From the NCBI RefSeq assembly GCF_003049705.1, contig NZ_PIRF01000009.1, positions 1 through 64,000 on the forward strand: a stretch of DNA of 64,000 nt, read 5' to 3'. This document shows positions 8,973 through 18,781 of this stretch, piece by piece. The notes under the pieces are model-generated. The model saw nothing but the letters and a program-made list of their open reading frames with translations, searched no databases and was not told where the DNA came from. This DNA is from Campylobacter concisus. GTDB taxonomy: Bacteria > Campylobacterota > Campylobacteria > Campylobacterales > Campylobacteraceae. Numbering within the stretch: position 1 is the first letter of the stretch; each line of letters opens with the position of its first letter. The translations under genes and the position numbers were made by a program.

Positions 8973-10237
8973 TGAAAAAATTTTTATTCATTTTTTTGCC
9001 GGTATTTTTGCTTGGTTCAAATTTAAGCGTGATCGCAAACAAAGCAACGCAAAATGAAATTTCAAAGATCAAAGAGCTTGAGCTAAAAAGAGCAAATTTA
9101 AACGATGAAGCCACATTAAGCTCATATATGCCAAGCCTTAGCCTAGAGGGCTCATACGGCAAAAATGCAAGCACTTTTCCAAGCATAGTCGCTAAAGAGT
9201 CAGCTGGCGTGCTGGCTAGAATTGATTTTTTACTATATGATGGCGGAGCGAGAGAGGCTAGGCTAAAGATGAGCCAGCTTTTAAAAAACAAAGCCATGAT
9301 CGCTAGTGATGAAGCCAAAAACTACCTTGCATTTAAGGCTGTAAATTTATATTTTAATGCTCTAGCACTTGAAAATATAATCACAGCCAAACAGGCTCAA
9401 GCAAATTTTTTAAAAGGCGTTCTAGACAAGCTTGAAAAGGCAAACATTGCAGGTCTTGCCGCAAAAGATGAGCTTGAGAATGTAAGGGCTAAATATTACT
9501 TAGCTAATAGCACGCAGCTTGAATACAAAAACAAAATGGAGCAAATTTTAAATGAGATAAATTTACTAACTGGTGAGAAAATTTTGCCATTAGGCGGAGC
9601 AAAGATGGCTGATATTAGCTCAAATTTAGCTTCAAAGAATGCTGAGCTTGATAGACTAAGCCAAGATATATTTTTAGGTGAAGCTAAGCTTAGCGAGACA
9701 AGAGCTGGCTTTTTGCCCCAAATTTCGCTTTATGACACATATGGATTTTATAAAAATAATTACGATATCGATCTAGGCAGGCTTAGTTCTTACCGCTCAT
9801 ACGTGGATAAATACCTAAAAGAAGATACTCATGGCAATAAATTTGGTATCGCTTTTAAATGGAAAATTTTTGATTTTTTCGCCACTAGTAAGATGAGTCA
9901 GGCTCAAAAGATCGCACTTGATGAGGCAAGGCTAAATTTGGAGTATAAAAGGCGTGAAAACGAGACAAAGCTTAAAAATTTGCAAAGTGAAATCGTGGTG
10001 CTCACTTCAAAAATCACTTCACTAAACGAATATGTAAAAGCAAGCGATTTGGCATTAAAAGCTAGCTATGAGAAGTATAACTCTGGGCTTTTGGGATATA
10101 GCGACCTGCTTGAGGTGCTCTCTCAAAAATTTGACGCCATTAGCCTTTTTGAGAGTGCAAAAGATGAGCTTGAGATTAAAAAAGCGGAGTTCTTTTTTGA
10201 AAATGGTGAGCCGATTTTAGAGAGGATTAGAGATTGA
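8972..10237 (+). CDS. TolC-family outer membrane efflux protein (first copy)
   Basis: A 421-residue outer membrane factor with a signal peptide (about 1-16), two repeats rich in long amphipathic helices, and short Tyr/Phe-rich strand regions (RIDFLLYDGGAREAR and FKWKIFDFFATSK) that form the beta-barrel and outer part of the periplasmic tunnel. TolC trimers dock to an inner-membrane pump through an adaptor. The adaptor and RND pump genes follow directly. The start ATG overlaps the fliP stop. A second, divergent TolC-type gene lies on the other side of the pump, so this copy may pair with it or serve a different substrate route. Confidence 0.85.
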   Translation: MKKFLFIFLPVFLLGSNLSVIANKATQNEISKIKELELKRANLNDEATLSSYMPSLSLEGSYGKNASTFPSIVAKESAGVLARIDFLLYDGGAREARLKMSQLLKNKAMIASDEAKNYLAFKAVNLYFNALALENIITAKQAQANFLKGVLDKLEKANIAGLAAKDELENVRAKYYLANSTQLEYKNKMEQILNEINLLTGEKILPLGGAKMADISSNLASKNAELDRLSQDIFLGEAKLSETRAGFLPQISLYDTYGFYKNNYDIDLGRLSSYRSYVDKYLKEDTHGNKFGIAFKWKIFDFFATSKMSQAQKIALDEARLNLEYKRRENETKLKNLQSEIVVLTSKITSLNEYVKASDLALKASYEKYNSGLLGYSDLLEVLSQKFDAISLFESAKDELEIKKAEFFFENGEPILERIRD

Positions 10238-10977
10238 AAAAACTGATAATTTTGATGATATTTGGCATTTTTTCATTTGCTAGTGAAGAGATTTTTGCTG
10301 ATTTTGAAGTCTATGCTAAGCAAAGCTCAAAGCTTGCATTTGAGAGCAGCGGCAAGGTGGATAAAATTTTTGTAGATGTCTCAAGTCACGTTAAAAAAGG
10401 TGACGTGCTAGCTAGCCTTGATCAAACAAGCCTAGATATCGCTCTAAAAAAGGCAAAAAACGACCTAGCGCTTGCCAAAAATGCCAAAGAATTTGCTAAA
10501 AATACCTTTAATAAATTTAGCCAAGTAAAGGACGTCACTTCAAAGCAAGAATTTGATGAAGTAAAGTATAAATTTGATGAGGCAGCTCTAAGAGTTCAAG
10601 CGGCTGAGATCGCCATTTTAAATGCAGATGATCATCTTAAAAAGGCTCTTTTAAAAGCTCCTTTTGATGGCGTGATAGCTAGTAAAAATGTCGAGCTTGG
10701 CGAGAGTGCTTCGCCGCTTCAGCCAGCCTTTGTCTTAAACTCCGAGGAGGCTAAAATTTTAATAGCGATTGACGAAAAATACGCAAATTTAGTAAAAGTT
10801 GGCGATATGTTTAAATTTAAGCTTGACGCGACAAACGAGGAAAAAGAGGTTAAAATCGCGCTAATTTACCCAGAGATAAAAAGAGAGACCAGGAAATTTT
10901 ACGCCCAAGCTTACGATATGGGGATGAAGCCAGGCATGTTTGGTCAAGGAAAAGTGATAATCGGCGAAAATAAATGA
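10234..10977 (+). CDS. RND efflux periplasmic adaptor (membrane fusion protein)
   Basis: Short (247-residue) adaptor linking the RND pump to a TolC channel. A signal peptide (about 1-16) is followed by the first half of a lipoyl domain (SGKVDKIFVDVSSHVKKGDVL), an alpha-helical hairpin at about 65-130, the second lipoyl half (KAPFDGVIASKNVELGES), and a beta-barrel domain. It is shorter than AcrA-type adaptors (about 390 residues), with a brief hairpin and little membrane-proximal domain. The start is TTG overlapping the tolC stop by four bases, and it overlaps the pump gene by four more. Confidence 0.85.
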   Translation: MKKLIILMIFGIFSFASEEIFADFEVYAKQSSKLAFESSGKVDKIFVDVSSHVKKGDVLASLDQTSLDIALKKAKNDLALAKNAKEFAKNTFNKFSQVKDVTSKQEFDEVKYKFDEAALRVQAAEIAILNADDHLKKALLKAPFDGVIASKNVELGESASPLQPAFVLNSEEAKILIAIDEKYANLVKVGDMFKFKLDATNEEKEVKIALIYPEIKRETRKFYAQAYDMGMKPGMFGQGKVIIGENK

Positions 10978-13900
10978 TAAAAACAGCCATCAATCGCCCC
11001 ATAACTACGCTTATGATATTTTTAAGTCTCGTTGTCTTTGGCATCTACTCGCTAAAGACGATGAATGTAAATTTATACCCGCAAGTAAATATCCCAATCG
11101 TTAAGATCACGACCTACGCAAATGGCGATATGAACTACATCAAGACAAAGATCACGCAAAAGATAGAGGATGAGGTCTCAAGCATCGAGGGGATAAAAAA
11201 GCTTTACTCAACCAGCTTTGACAACCTAAGTGTGGTAAGCATCGAATTTGAGCTAAACAAAGACCTAGAGAGCGCTACAAACGACGTCCGCGACAAGATG
11301 CAAAAGGCTAGGTTAAACGCAAACTACGAGATAGAAAAGCTAAATGGCCTCTCTTCAGCCGTCTTTAGCCTTTTTATCACAAGGTTTGATGGCAACGAAA
11401 CTAAGCTCATGCAAGAGATAGATGATGTGGCAAAGCCATTTTTAGAGCGCATTAGTGGCGTCTCAAAGGTCAAGACAAATGGCTTTTTAGAGCCAGCGGT
11501 GAAAATTTTGCTAGATAGATTTAAGCTTGATAAAAACGCTCTTAGCGCAAACGAAGTGGCAAATTTGATAAAGGTTGAAAATTTAAAAGCACCTCTTGGC
11601 AAGATAGAAAATGAAAAAATCCAAATGGCGATCAAGTCAAATTTCAGCGCCAAAAGCATAGATGAGATAAGAAATTTAACGATCAAACAAGGGGTCTTTT
11701 TAAAAGATATCGCAAGTGTTGATCTTGCTTACAAAGATGCAAACGAAGCAGCGATAATGGATAAAAAAAGTGGCGTCTTGCTTGGTCTTGAGCTGGCTCC
11801 AGACACAAACGCTCTAACCGTGATCGCTCTAGCTAAGTCAAAGCTAGATCAGTTTAAAAGCCTGCTTGGTATCAAATACGATGTAAAAATAGCTTATGAT
11901 AAGAGCGAAGTGATACAAAAACACATCGATCAAACCGCCTTTGATATGATCCTTGGCGTCTTGCTAACCATAGTGATCGTGTATTTATTTTTAAGAAATT
12001 TCTCGATCACTATCATCTCGGTCGTAGCGATACCAACTAGCATCGTGGCGACGTTTTTCATCATAAACGCCCTAGGATACGACATAAACCGCCTAAGTCT
12101 TATCGCATTAACGCTAGGCATTGGAATTTTTATCGATGATGCGATAGTTGTCACTGAAAATATCGCTAGCAAGCTAAAAGATGAGCCAAATGCCCTAAAA
12201 GCAAGCTTTGCAGGTATAAAAGAGATAGCATTTAGCGTCTTTGCGATCTCGCTCGTGTTGCTTTGCGTCTTTGTGCCAATAGCCTTTATGAGCGGCATCG
12301 TTGGCAAGTACTTTAACTCATTTGCGATGAGCGTGGCAGCTGGCATCGTCATCTCGTTTTTTGTGAGCATCTTTCTTGTGCCAACGCTTAGCGCTAGGTT
12401 TGTAAATGCCAAACAAAGCGGTTTTTTTCAAAAGAGCGAGCCATTTTTTGAGGCACTTGAAAATGGCTATGAGAAAATTTTAGCTTTAGCGCTTAAATTT
12501 AAGCTCATATTTTTATCCATAACGCTTGTGGTCGTTGTTTGCTCATTTGCTCTGGCTAAATTTGTAGGTGGTGATTTCATGCCAAGCGAGGATAACTCGG
12601 AGTTTAACATCTACTTTAAGCTTGACCCATCACTTAGCCTGCAAGCTAGCAAAGAGAGGCTAAAAGATAAAATTTCACTCATAAATACCGATCCTCAGGT
12701 AGCTTACGCCTATTTCATCCTTGGCTACACAGACGCCAAGCAGCCTTATCTTGTAAAAGCTTACGTTAGGCTAAAGGAGCTAAAAGATAGAGCTAATCAC
12801 GAGAGGCAAAACGCTATCATGCAAAGTTTTCGTGACAGACTGAAGAGCGATGATATGAGCGTCATCGTGGCTGATCTGCCAGTGGTTGAAGGTGGCGATG
12901 TGCAGCCAGTTAAGCTTACTATCACATCTGAAAATGGCAAAGAGCTAGAGAAATTTGTGCCAAAGATCAGCAAAATGCTAAAAGAGATAAATGACGCAAC
13001 GGATGTAAATTCGCCCGAAGAAGATCTGCTAAAGCGCGTGCAAATTTCTATCGACGAAGATAAAGCTAAGAGGCTAATTTTAGACAAAGCCAGCATCGCA
13101 AGCGCTGTTTATAGTGCATTTAGCGAAAATGAAGTTTCTGTTTTTGAAAACGAAAATGGCAAAGAGTATGAGCTTTACATGCGCCTTGATGATAAATTTA
13201 GAAGCGATACAAACGATATTTTAAAGACCAAGATAAGAAGCAAAGAGGGTTTTTTTGTCACACTTGGTGACGTGGCGACGATTAGTTTTGAGCAAAAGCC
13301 AGCTAGTATTTCGAGGTTTAATAGAGCTGATGAGATAAAATTTTTAGCAAATACCAAAAACAACGCTCCGCTAAATAGCGTGGCAAATGAAATTTCAAAG
13401 AAGCTTGATGAAATTTTGCCTGCAAATTTCAAGTATAAATTTCTTGGATTTGTCGAGCTCATGGACGATACAAACGCTTCTTTTATCTTTACAGTAAGTG
13501 CTAGTGCGGTGCTTATTTATATGGTGCTAGCGGCACTTTATGAGAGCTTTTTGCTGCCATTTCTCATCATGCTTGCTATGCCGCTTGCCTTTTGTGGCGT
13601 CGTGATCGGACTTTTTATAAGCGGCAATCCATTTAGCCTATTTGTCATGGTTGGCGTCATCTTACTCTTTGGAATGGTCGGTAAAAACGCCATTTTGGTA
13701 GTTGATTTTGCAAACCACTTTGCAAATAGCGGCATAGAGGCAAACGAAGCTGTGAAAATGGCTGCAAAAAAGCGCTTAAGGGCTGTTTTGATGACCACTT
13801 TTGCCATGATATTTGCTATGCTGCCGCTTGCACTTAGCAGGGGTGCTGGCTTTGAGGCAAACTCACCTATGGCCATAAGCATCATCTTTGGGCTCATTAG

Positions 13901-14000
13901 CTCGACCTTGCTAAGCTTGCTTGTCGTGCCAGTGCTTTTTGCATGGGTTTATAATCTTGATAAATTTATAAGAAAATTTTATGAAAGGGAGAGAATTTGA
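10974..14000 (+). CDS. RND-family multidrug efflux pump
   Basis: Proton-driven inner-membrane pump of the HAE/AcrB type. 1008 residues form two homologous halves, each with one helix, a large periplasmic loop and five further helices. The proton-relay pair Asp388-Asp389 lies in helix 4 (GIFIDDAIVVTEN) and Lys904 in helix 10 (MVGKNAILVVDFAN), matching AcrB rather than heavy-metal CzcA pumps. It begins inside the adaptor gene and is followed by an overlapping second TolC-type gene. The substrate cannot be read from sequence; it is slightly shorter than AcrB and not obviously CmeB. Confidence 0.92.
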   Translation: MIKTAINRPITTLMIFLSLVVFGIYSLKTMNVNLYPQVNIPIVKITTYANGDMNYIKTKITQKIEDEVSSIEGIKKLYSTSFDNLSVVSIEFELNKDLESATNDVRDKMQKARLNANYEIEKLNGLSSAVFSLFITRFDGNETKLMQEIDDVAKPFLERISGVSKVKTNGFLEPAVKILLDRFKLDKNALSANEVANLIKVENLKAPLGKIENEKIQMAIKSNFSAKSIDEIRNLTIKQGVFLKDIASVDLAYKDANEAAIMDKKSGVLLGLELAPDTNALTVIALAKSKLDQFKSLLGIKYDVKIAYDKSEVIQKHIDQTAFDMILGVLLTIVIVYLFLRNFSITIISVVAIPTSIVATFFIINALGYDINRLSLIALTLGIGIFIDDAIVVTENIASKLKDEPNALKASFAGIKEIAFSVFAISLVLLCVFVPIAFMSGIVGKYFNSFAMSVAAGIVISFFVSIFLVPTLSARFVNAKQSGFFQKSEPFFEALENGYEKILALALKFKLIFLSITLVVVVCSFALAKFVGGDFMPSEDNSEFNIYFKLDPSLSLQASKERLKDKISLINTDPQVAYAYFILGYTDAKQPYLVKAYVRLKELKDRANHERQNAIMQSFRDRLKSDDMSVIVADLPVVEGGDVQPVKLTITSENGKELEKFVPKISKMLKEINDATDVNSPEEDLLKRVQISIDEDKAKRLILDKASIASAVYSAFSENEVSVFENENGKEYELYMRLDDKFRSDTNDILKTKIRSKEGFFVTLGDVATISFEQKPASISRFNRADEIKFLANTKNNAPLNSVANEISKKLDEILPANFKYKFLGFVELMDDTNASFIFTVSASAVLIYMVLAALYESFLLPFLIMLAMPLAFCGVVIGLFISGNPFSLFVMVGVILLFGMVGKNAILVVDFANHFANSGIEANEAVKMAAKKRLRAVLMTTFAMIFAMLPLALSRGAGFEANSPMAISIIFGLISSTLLSLLVVPVLFAWVYNLDKFIRKFYERERI

Positions 14001-15232
14001 AGAAGATTTTGGCGGTTTTGCTCTTTGCTTTGCCTCTTTGGGCTGGAAATTTACTAGAGATCATCGCTCTGGCGCAAAGTGCAAGGCTTGAGAGTTTGAA
14101 AGAATTTAATAAAAATGAATATATAAATAAAAATAAGAGTAAAAAGCTAAATTTATCCCTTGATGGCAGATATACCTTTGTGCCTGATGAGATAAAGGGC
14201 GGATATATGACAAAGGCGGGATCGATCACGGCAAAGGTCGAGTATCTTATCTTTGACGGCGGTGCAAGCGAGGCTGCTGATAAAATTTTAGACCACAAGG
14301 GCGTGGAGAAAATTTACAAAGATGAAGAGCTGATGAATCTCACTGCTTTTCAGGTCGCAAAGGTCTATTTTAACGCCGTTGCCCTAAATTCACTTATAAA
14401 TTTAGAGACAAAATTTGTCGATAGCTTTGCTAAGGCTGCGGCTGAAAATGAGTTTTGGTTTGAGTATGGCGAGATAGATAAGAGCGAATTTGATGCGATA
14501 AATTTCACCTTAAATAAAAAAAGAGCTGAGCTTGACGAGCTTGGACTTAAGCTAGCTGAGCTAAACTCAAGGATAAATTTGCTCTCAAATGGCGAGATTG
14601 GCTTTAATGCTGGCTCAAAGATAATGATGCCTGATTTTAGTAAAGATGATATAAGCGCAAAACTTGGAGCAATGGAGCAAGAAAAATTTATAAAAGAGCG
14701 AGAAAATGAGAAACAAAAGAGCAAATTTGCTCCAAAAATTTACTTAAAAGATACGCAAAGTGTGAATAATAACAGCTTTAAAAAAGGTGAGAGGACGACT
14801 TCGCAGATGATAGGTGCTTACGCTGATGCGAACAAGCCTAGAGTGGAGTTTGAGTGGAAGCTGCCTGATAGCTTAAGTCTTAGCAAGCAAAGTCAAGTTA
14901 AACGCATTGAAGAGCAAAAGGCGGCACTTGATCTAAGCGATGAAGAAAATAGGATAATCACTCGCCTAAAAGAGCTAGAAAGCACAATCAAAGGCTTAAA
15001 TGCAAAGCTAAATTTGCAAGATTTGAAGCAAGATAAGCTTGATAGTGATTTTATTGATCTGCTAAATGGCTATCTTGATGGCGAGATAAAATATGAAGAA
15101 TTTCTATTTGTGAGTGAGAAAAATTTTAGTGATAGGGCAAATTTCATACTTGATGGCGATTTACTTGAGCTAAATAAACTTGAGTATTTTTTCGAATGTG
15201 CAAGAAAAATAAATGAGGTGATAATTGAATAA
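13997..15232 (+). CDS. TolC-family outer membrane efflux protein (second copy)
   Basis: A 411-residue outer membrane factor with signal peptide (about 1-16), Lys/Glu-rich tunnel helices and a barrel segment around VEYLIFDGGASEAADK. That segment corresponds to the LLYDGGAREA motif of the first copy, so the two share a fold but are quite diverged. The start is TTG, overlapping the pump stop by four bases. Two TolC-type proteins flanking one adaptor-pump pair is unusual; the second could be an alternative exit duct or be degenerating in function, though its frame is intact. Confidence 0.78.
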   Translation: MKKILAVLLFALPLWAGNLLEIIALAQSARLESLKEFNKNEYINKNKSKKLNLSLDGRYTFVPDEIKGGYMTKAGSITAKVEYLIFDGGASEAADKILDHKGVEKIYKDEELMNLTAFQVAKVYFNAVALNSLINLETKFVDSFAKAAAENEFWFEYGEIDKSEFDAINFTLNKKRAELDELGLKLAELNSRINLLSNGEIGFNAGSKIMMPDFSKDDISAKLGAMEQEKFIKERENEKQKSKFAPKIYLKDTQSVNNNSFKKGERTTSQMIGAYADANKPRVEFEWKLPDSLSLSKQSQVKRIEEQKAALDLSDEENRIITRLKELESTIKGLNAKLNLQDLKQDKLDSDFIDLLNGYLDGEIKYEEFLFVSEKNFSDRANFILDGDLLELNKLEYFFECARKINEVIIE

Positions 15233-16088
15233 ACTGATTTTTGTAACCATTTTGTGGGCGTTTAGCTTTAGTTTGATAGGTGAGTTTTTAGCTGGCAAGG
15301 TTGATAGTTATTTGGCTGTTTTTATTCGGGTTGCGCTTGCGAGCTTAGTCTTTTTACCATTTACAAAATTTCGTGGCATCAGCCCAAAGCTAGCATTTGG
15401 CATCATGGCGATCGGAGCGGTGCAAATAGGGCTTATGTATCTATTTTATTACAATTCATTTTTGTATCTAAGCGTGCCAGAAGTCGCACTTTTTACCATT
15501 TTTACGCCGTTTTATGTGACGCTCATCTACGACGCATTTAGCTTTAAATTTAGGCCACTTTACCTATTTAGCGTTGGCGTTGCGGTTTTTGGAGCTTTGG
15601 TTATAAAATATGGTGCTATAAACGATGGTGTATTAAAGGGCTTTTTGCTAGTGCAAGCGGCAAATATCTGCTTTGGAGCAGGGCAGAGCGCATATAAGGC
15701 ACTTTTAGAAAAATTTGACGTGGATCAAAAAAATGTCTTTGGCTACTTTCACTTTGGGGCATTTTTTGTAGCTGTCGTTGCGCTTCTTACTCTTGGCAAT
15801 CCAGCCAAATTTTCACTTACTTCAACGCAAATTTTAGTGCTTCTCTGGCTTGGCATAGTCGCTAGTGGAGTTGGGTATTTTATGTGGAACAAAGGTGCTT
15901 GTGAGGTCGATAGCGGCGTGCTTGCCATCATGAATAACGCTCTCATTCCAGCTGCTATCATTGTAAATTTAGTCTTTTGGCAAAAGGATACAAACTTAAC
16001 TAGGCTAATTTTAGGCGCTGTTATAATGTATATATCTTTGATAATTCATAACAAGATAATGAAATTTTATGGTATGAAGATCGCTTAG
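15225..16088 (+). CDS. EamA/DMT-superfamily transporter
   Basis: A 287-residue inner-membrane protein with ten predicted helices in two EamA-type halves. It resembles drug/metabolite exporters such as RhaT/YdcZ relatives, which commonly export amino acids or small metabolites. The start is TTG eight bases inside the preceding tolC gene. Its stop overlaps the convergent comEC stop by a few bases, leaving no room for a separate terminator. Substrate unknown; co-transcription with the RND system suggests an export role. Confidence 0.85.
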   Translation: MNKLIFVTILWAFSFSLIGEFLAGKVDSYLAVFIRVALASLVFLPFTKFRGISPKLAFGIMAIGAVQIGLMYLFYYNSFLYLSVPEVALFTIFTPFYVTLIYDAFSFKFRPLYLFSVGVAVFGALVIKYGAINDGVLKGFLLVQAANICFGAGQSAYKALLEKFDVDQKNVFGYFHFGAFFVAVVALLTLGNPAKFSLTSTQILVLLWLGIVASGVGYFMWNKGACEVDSGVLAIMNNALIPAAIIVNLVFWQKDTNLTRLILGAVIMYISLIIHNKIMKFYGMKIA

Positions 16089-17359
16089 GCGTAAATTTTA
16101 TAGCTAGCAATAGCGAAGCATAAAAGCCCAAGTAGTGGCAAGATGTAGAATATGGATCTAAATTTTATAGCTAGAAGCGAAGCGATATTATAAAAGATAA
16201 AAATAATAGCTGGCACGAAAATTTTAGTCGAGCTTAGTCTAAAATTTAAAACATTATTTAGCAATCCATCAAAAATGTCGCCATACGAAGCGATATGAAG
16301 TGCGGCATTTAATGGATAAAAAACGCTAAAGATGTAGTTGATAGCAAGGACGCTAAGCTGCTGTAAGCTAATGAGTGGGAAGAAATAAAGCACGCAAATT
16401 TCCATTGCAAAGCAAACATATAAATTTAAAAGAATAAGATGAATGAAAGGCGAAAATTTATCTTTTAGGTGTTTAAAGTATAAAAATATGTAAAAAACGC
16501 CCATAAGTGAAAAGTAAAAACCTACGCTAAAAAGTAGCTGCGGAAAGAGCGATATGCTAACAAGCGCTACTATAAAAAGTGTCTTGAAGTTTAAAATTTT
16601 GACGCCTTTTAACGTGCAATAAAATCCTAAAATGCTCATTAAGAATGCTCGCAAAAAGCTTGGTATAAAGCCTATTATAAAAAAGTAAAATGACAAGACT
16701 ATAAAAACGATAATAGCTAGATCAAAGTTGTAGTTTCTAAAAGGTAAAAACCTAGCATATAAAAATTTTAAAAGCGGCCTAAATACAAAAAATATAACTG
16801 CACTTATAAAACCTAAATGATAGCCACTTATGGCTATAAGATGCGCTATACCAAGGTGTGAGACGTCATCTCTTAACTCTGCGTCAATGCTTGTGCCTAA
16901 AAATAGAGCCGAGTAGAGTTGTGAAATTTTGCTATTTTCATGCTGGGCATAGATTAGTGATTGTAGTTTTTGGTTGATATTTAGCGTGGCTTTTTGTGGC
17001 AGTTTTTCGCGTGAAAAGCTAGGCATGTAAAAGGAGGAAGCAAGATAGTCTTTAAAACTAACGTCTAAATTTATGACGCTTAGAAATATATTATCTCCAG
17101 CTTTAAAGTCATCTGTTTTAGCTCCAAGCGTATAAAATGAAAACTCATCAGTCTTAAGCTTTAAAATTTGCCTTTTCTTGCCGTCATCTCCAAGCTTTTC
17201 GTAGCTAGAAATCACGGTTGCTGTTAGCTCTTGTTCTCCTTTGTCCATAAAAATTTGATATTTATGATAGTTAATAGCTAAATTTATAGAAAAAATACAA
17301 AGGCAAATCAGACAAAATATAGTAAAAATTTCTTTATTTTTTAAAGCTTTAAAACGCAT
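16085..17359 (-). CDS. ComEC/Rec2-family competence channel protein
   Basis: Inner-membrane channel for single-stranded DNA during natural transformation. The 424-residue protein has an N-terminal helix, an OB-like periplasmic domain (about 35-125) and a competence domain beginning near the conserved HLIAISGYHLG motif, followed by many helices. It lacks the C-terminal metallo-beta-lactamase domain of the roughly 750-residue Bacillus ComEC, a short form I also recall in other Campylobacter. It overlaps dnaB by one base. With the prepilin peptidase and pseudopilin here, it supports natural competence. Confidence 0.87.
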   Translation of the reverse strand: MRFKALKNKEIFTIFCLICLCIFSINLAINYHKYQIFMDKGEQELTATVISSYEKLGDDGKKRQILKLKTDEFSFYTLGAKTDDFKAGDNIFLSVINLDVSFKDYLASSFYMPSFSREKLPQKATLNINQKLQSLIYAQHENSKISQLYSALFLGTSIDAELRDDVSHLGIAHLIAISGYHLGFISAVIFFVFRPLLKFLYARFLPFRNYNFDLAIIVFIVLSFYFFIIGFIPSFLRAFLMSILGFYCTLKGVKILNFKTLFIVALVSISLFPQLLFSVGFYFSLMGVFYIFLYFKHLKDKFSPFIHLILLNLYVCFAMEICVLYFFPLISLQQLSVLAINYIFSVFYPLNAALHIASYGDIFDGLLNNVLNFRLSSTKIFVPAIIFIFYNIASLLAIKFRSIFYILPLLGLLCFAIASYKIYA

Positions 17360-18771
17360 CAGCCTTCAAATGAAACATCAGATACTGGCATGACAGACAT
17401 ATCTTCAAACCTTGAGTGTTGCTTTTGAAAGAGCACATCAACTGAGCCAGTTTCGCCATTTCTGTTTTTGCCAACTATGATCTCAGCCTTTTCTTGAAGC
17501 TTATTAAAGACGTGATTGCTCTTGTACTCTTTGCCCTCGGCACTTGCGCGTTTTTCTTTCTCTTTTTCTTCTTGCTCTAGGTAAAACTCATCTCTGTAAA
17601 CAAAAAGAATGATATCAGCATCTTGCTCGATCGCGCCTGATTCTCTTAGATCGCTTAGCATAGGGCGTTTATTTGCGCGAGATTCTAGGCTTCTGTTTAG
17701 CTGAGAAAGAGCGATGATTGGCATATCTAGCTCACGTGCCAAAAGCTTTAATCCACGAGAAATTTCAGCTATTTGGACGTGACGATCAGCGTAGTTATTT
17801 GTACTCATCATAAGACCGATGTAGTCGATCACGCAAAGTGAAATTTCAGGATGCATAGCCTTTAGTTTTCGCATTTGTGTTCTTACTTGATGGATATTTA
17901 CATAGCCACTATCATGTACAAAAAGCTTGCTAGCCGCAAACTCCTCGCAAGCATCGCTAAATCTAGCCAACGCTTCATCATCCATCTTTGCAGTCATTAT
18001 GTCTTGAAGTGGGATAGAGGTCTTGCTTGCTAGCATTCTCATCATTATTTGCTCAGCTGGCATCTCAAGCGAGAAGAAAACAACTCCAGCATTATTTTTT
18101 AAAACCTGACTCATAAAATTTAAACAAAGTGTCGTTTTCCCCATGCCTGGACGAGCTGCGACGATGATGAGGTCTCCATTTTTAAAGCCCTTTATCATCT
18201 CATTTAGCTTCTTAAATCCAGTATCAAGTCCAACGATATCTTTTTCACCAAGCGAGGCTTGAGCATTAATATGATCCATCATTTTCATGATGATCTCTTT
18301 GCCTTCTTTTATAACTCCAGTGCTTCCACCTTCTATCAAAGAGTAAAATTCCTGGCTAAGATCATCGACCATATCGCGGCTTGGCTTATCTTCATTTACT
18401 TTGCTTGGTATGTTGTGAGCGATCTTTACAAGACTTCGTTTTATAGATTTTTCTCTTAGTTCGTTTGCGTATTTTTGAATGTCTATTAGGGAATTTGTGC
18501 CCAAAATATCCAGTATTAGCTCTTCGTCGTATTTTTCGCCAAGTCTATTTTTTAAAAATGGCATAGTTATGGGATCATCGCTATTTAGGCATGCTACCAT
18601 TGCATCATATATTTGCGAATGCCCTTTTAGATAAAAATCCTTTGCCTTAACAATGTCAAAAATTTCACCTAAAATATCGTTGTTTTGCAAAATGGAGCTT
18701 AGTATAGCTCGCTCCATATCAATGTCGTAAAGGTTGGTAAATTCTATCTCGTTAACTCTTTGCTTTGCCAC
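17359..18771 (-). CDS. dnaB: Replicative DNA helicase DnaB
   Basis: Hexameric 5-to-3 helicase at the replication fork. The 470-residue protein has an N-terminal helical domain (about 8-110), a linker, and a RecA-type ATPase domain with Walker A AARPGMGKTT near residue 200, the SLEM motif, Walker B around LCVIDYIGLM, and the ALSQLNR and DIILFVYRDE motifs. The start is GTG with AAAGG upstream; no better ATG exists. ispG ends ten bases upstream. No intein was seen. Confidence 0.97.
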   Translation of the reverse strand: MAKQRVNEIEFTNLYDIDMERAILSSILQNNDILGEIFDIVKAKDFYLKGHSQIYDAMVACLNSDDPITMPFLKNRLGEKYDEELILDILGTNSLIDIQKYANELREKSIKRSLVKIAHNIPSKVNEDKPSRDMVDDLSQEFYSLIEGGSTGVIKEGKEIIMKMMDHINAQASLGEKDIVGLDTGFKKLNEMIKGFKNGDLIIVAARPGMGKTTLCLNFMSQVLKNNAGVVFFSLEMPAEQIMMRMLASKTSIPLQDIMTAKMDDEALARFSDACEEFAASKLFVHDSGYVNIHQVRTQMRKLKAMHPEISLCVIDYIGLMMSTNNYADRHVQIAEISRGLKLLARELDMPIIALSQLNRSLESRANKRPMLSDLRESGAIEQDADIILFVYRDEFYLEQEEKEKEKRASAEGKEYKSNHVFNKLQEKAEIIVGKNRNGETGSVDVLFQKQHSRFEDMSVMPVSDVSFEG

Positions 18772-18781
18772 AACTTTTCCT

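Noticed and set aside
10974-14000. Assigning the RND pump as CmeB or CzcA
   Set aside because: The two-TolC arrangement and the short adaptor differ from cmeABC, and the Asp-Asp/Lys relay is of the drug-efflux type; no specific name is justified.
16085-17359. Truncated comEC pseudogene
   Set aside because: The short form without the beta-lactamase domain is, to my knowledge, normal for Campylobacter, and the frame is intact and overlaps dnaB cleanly.
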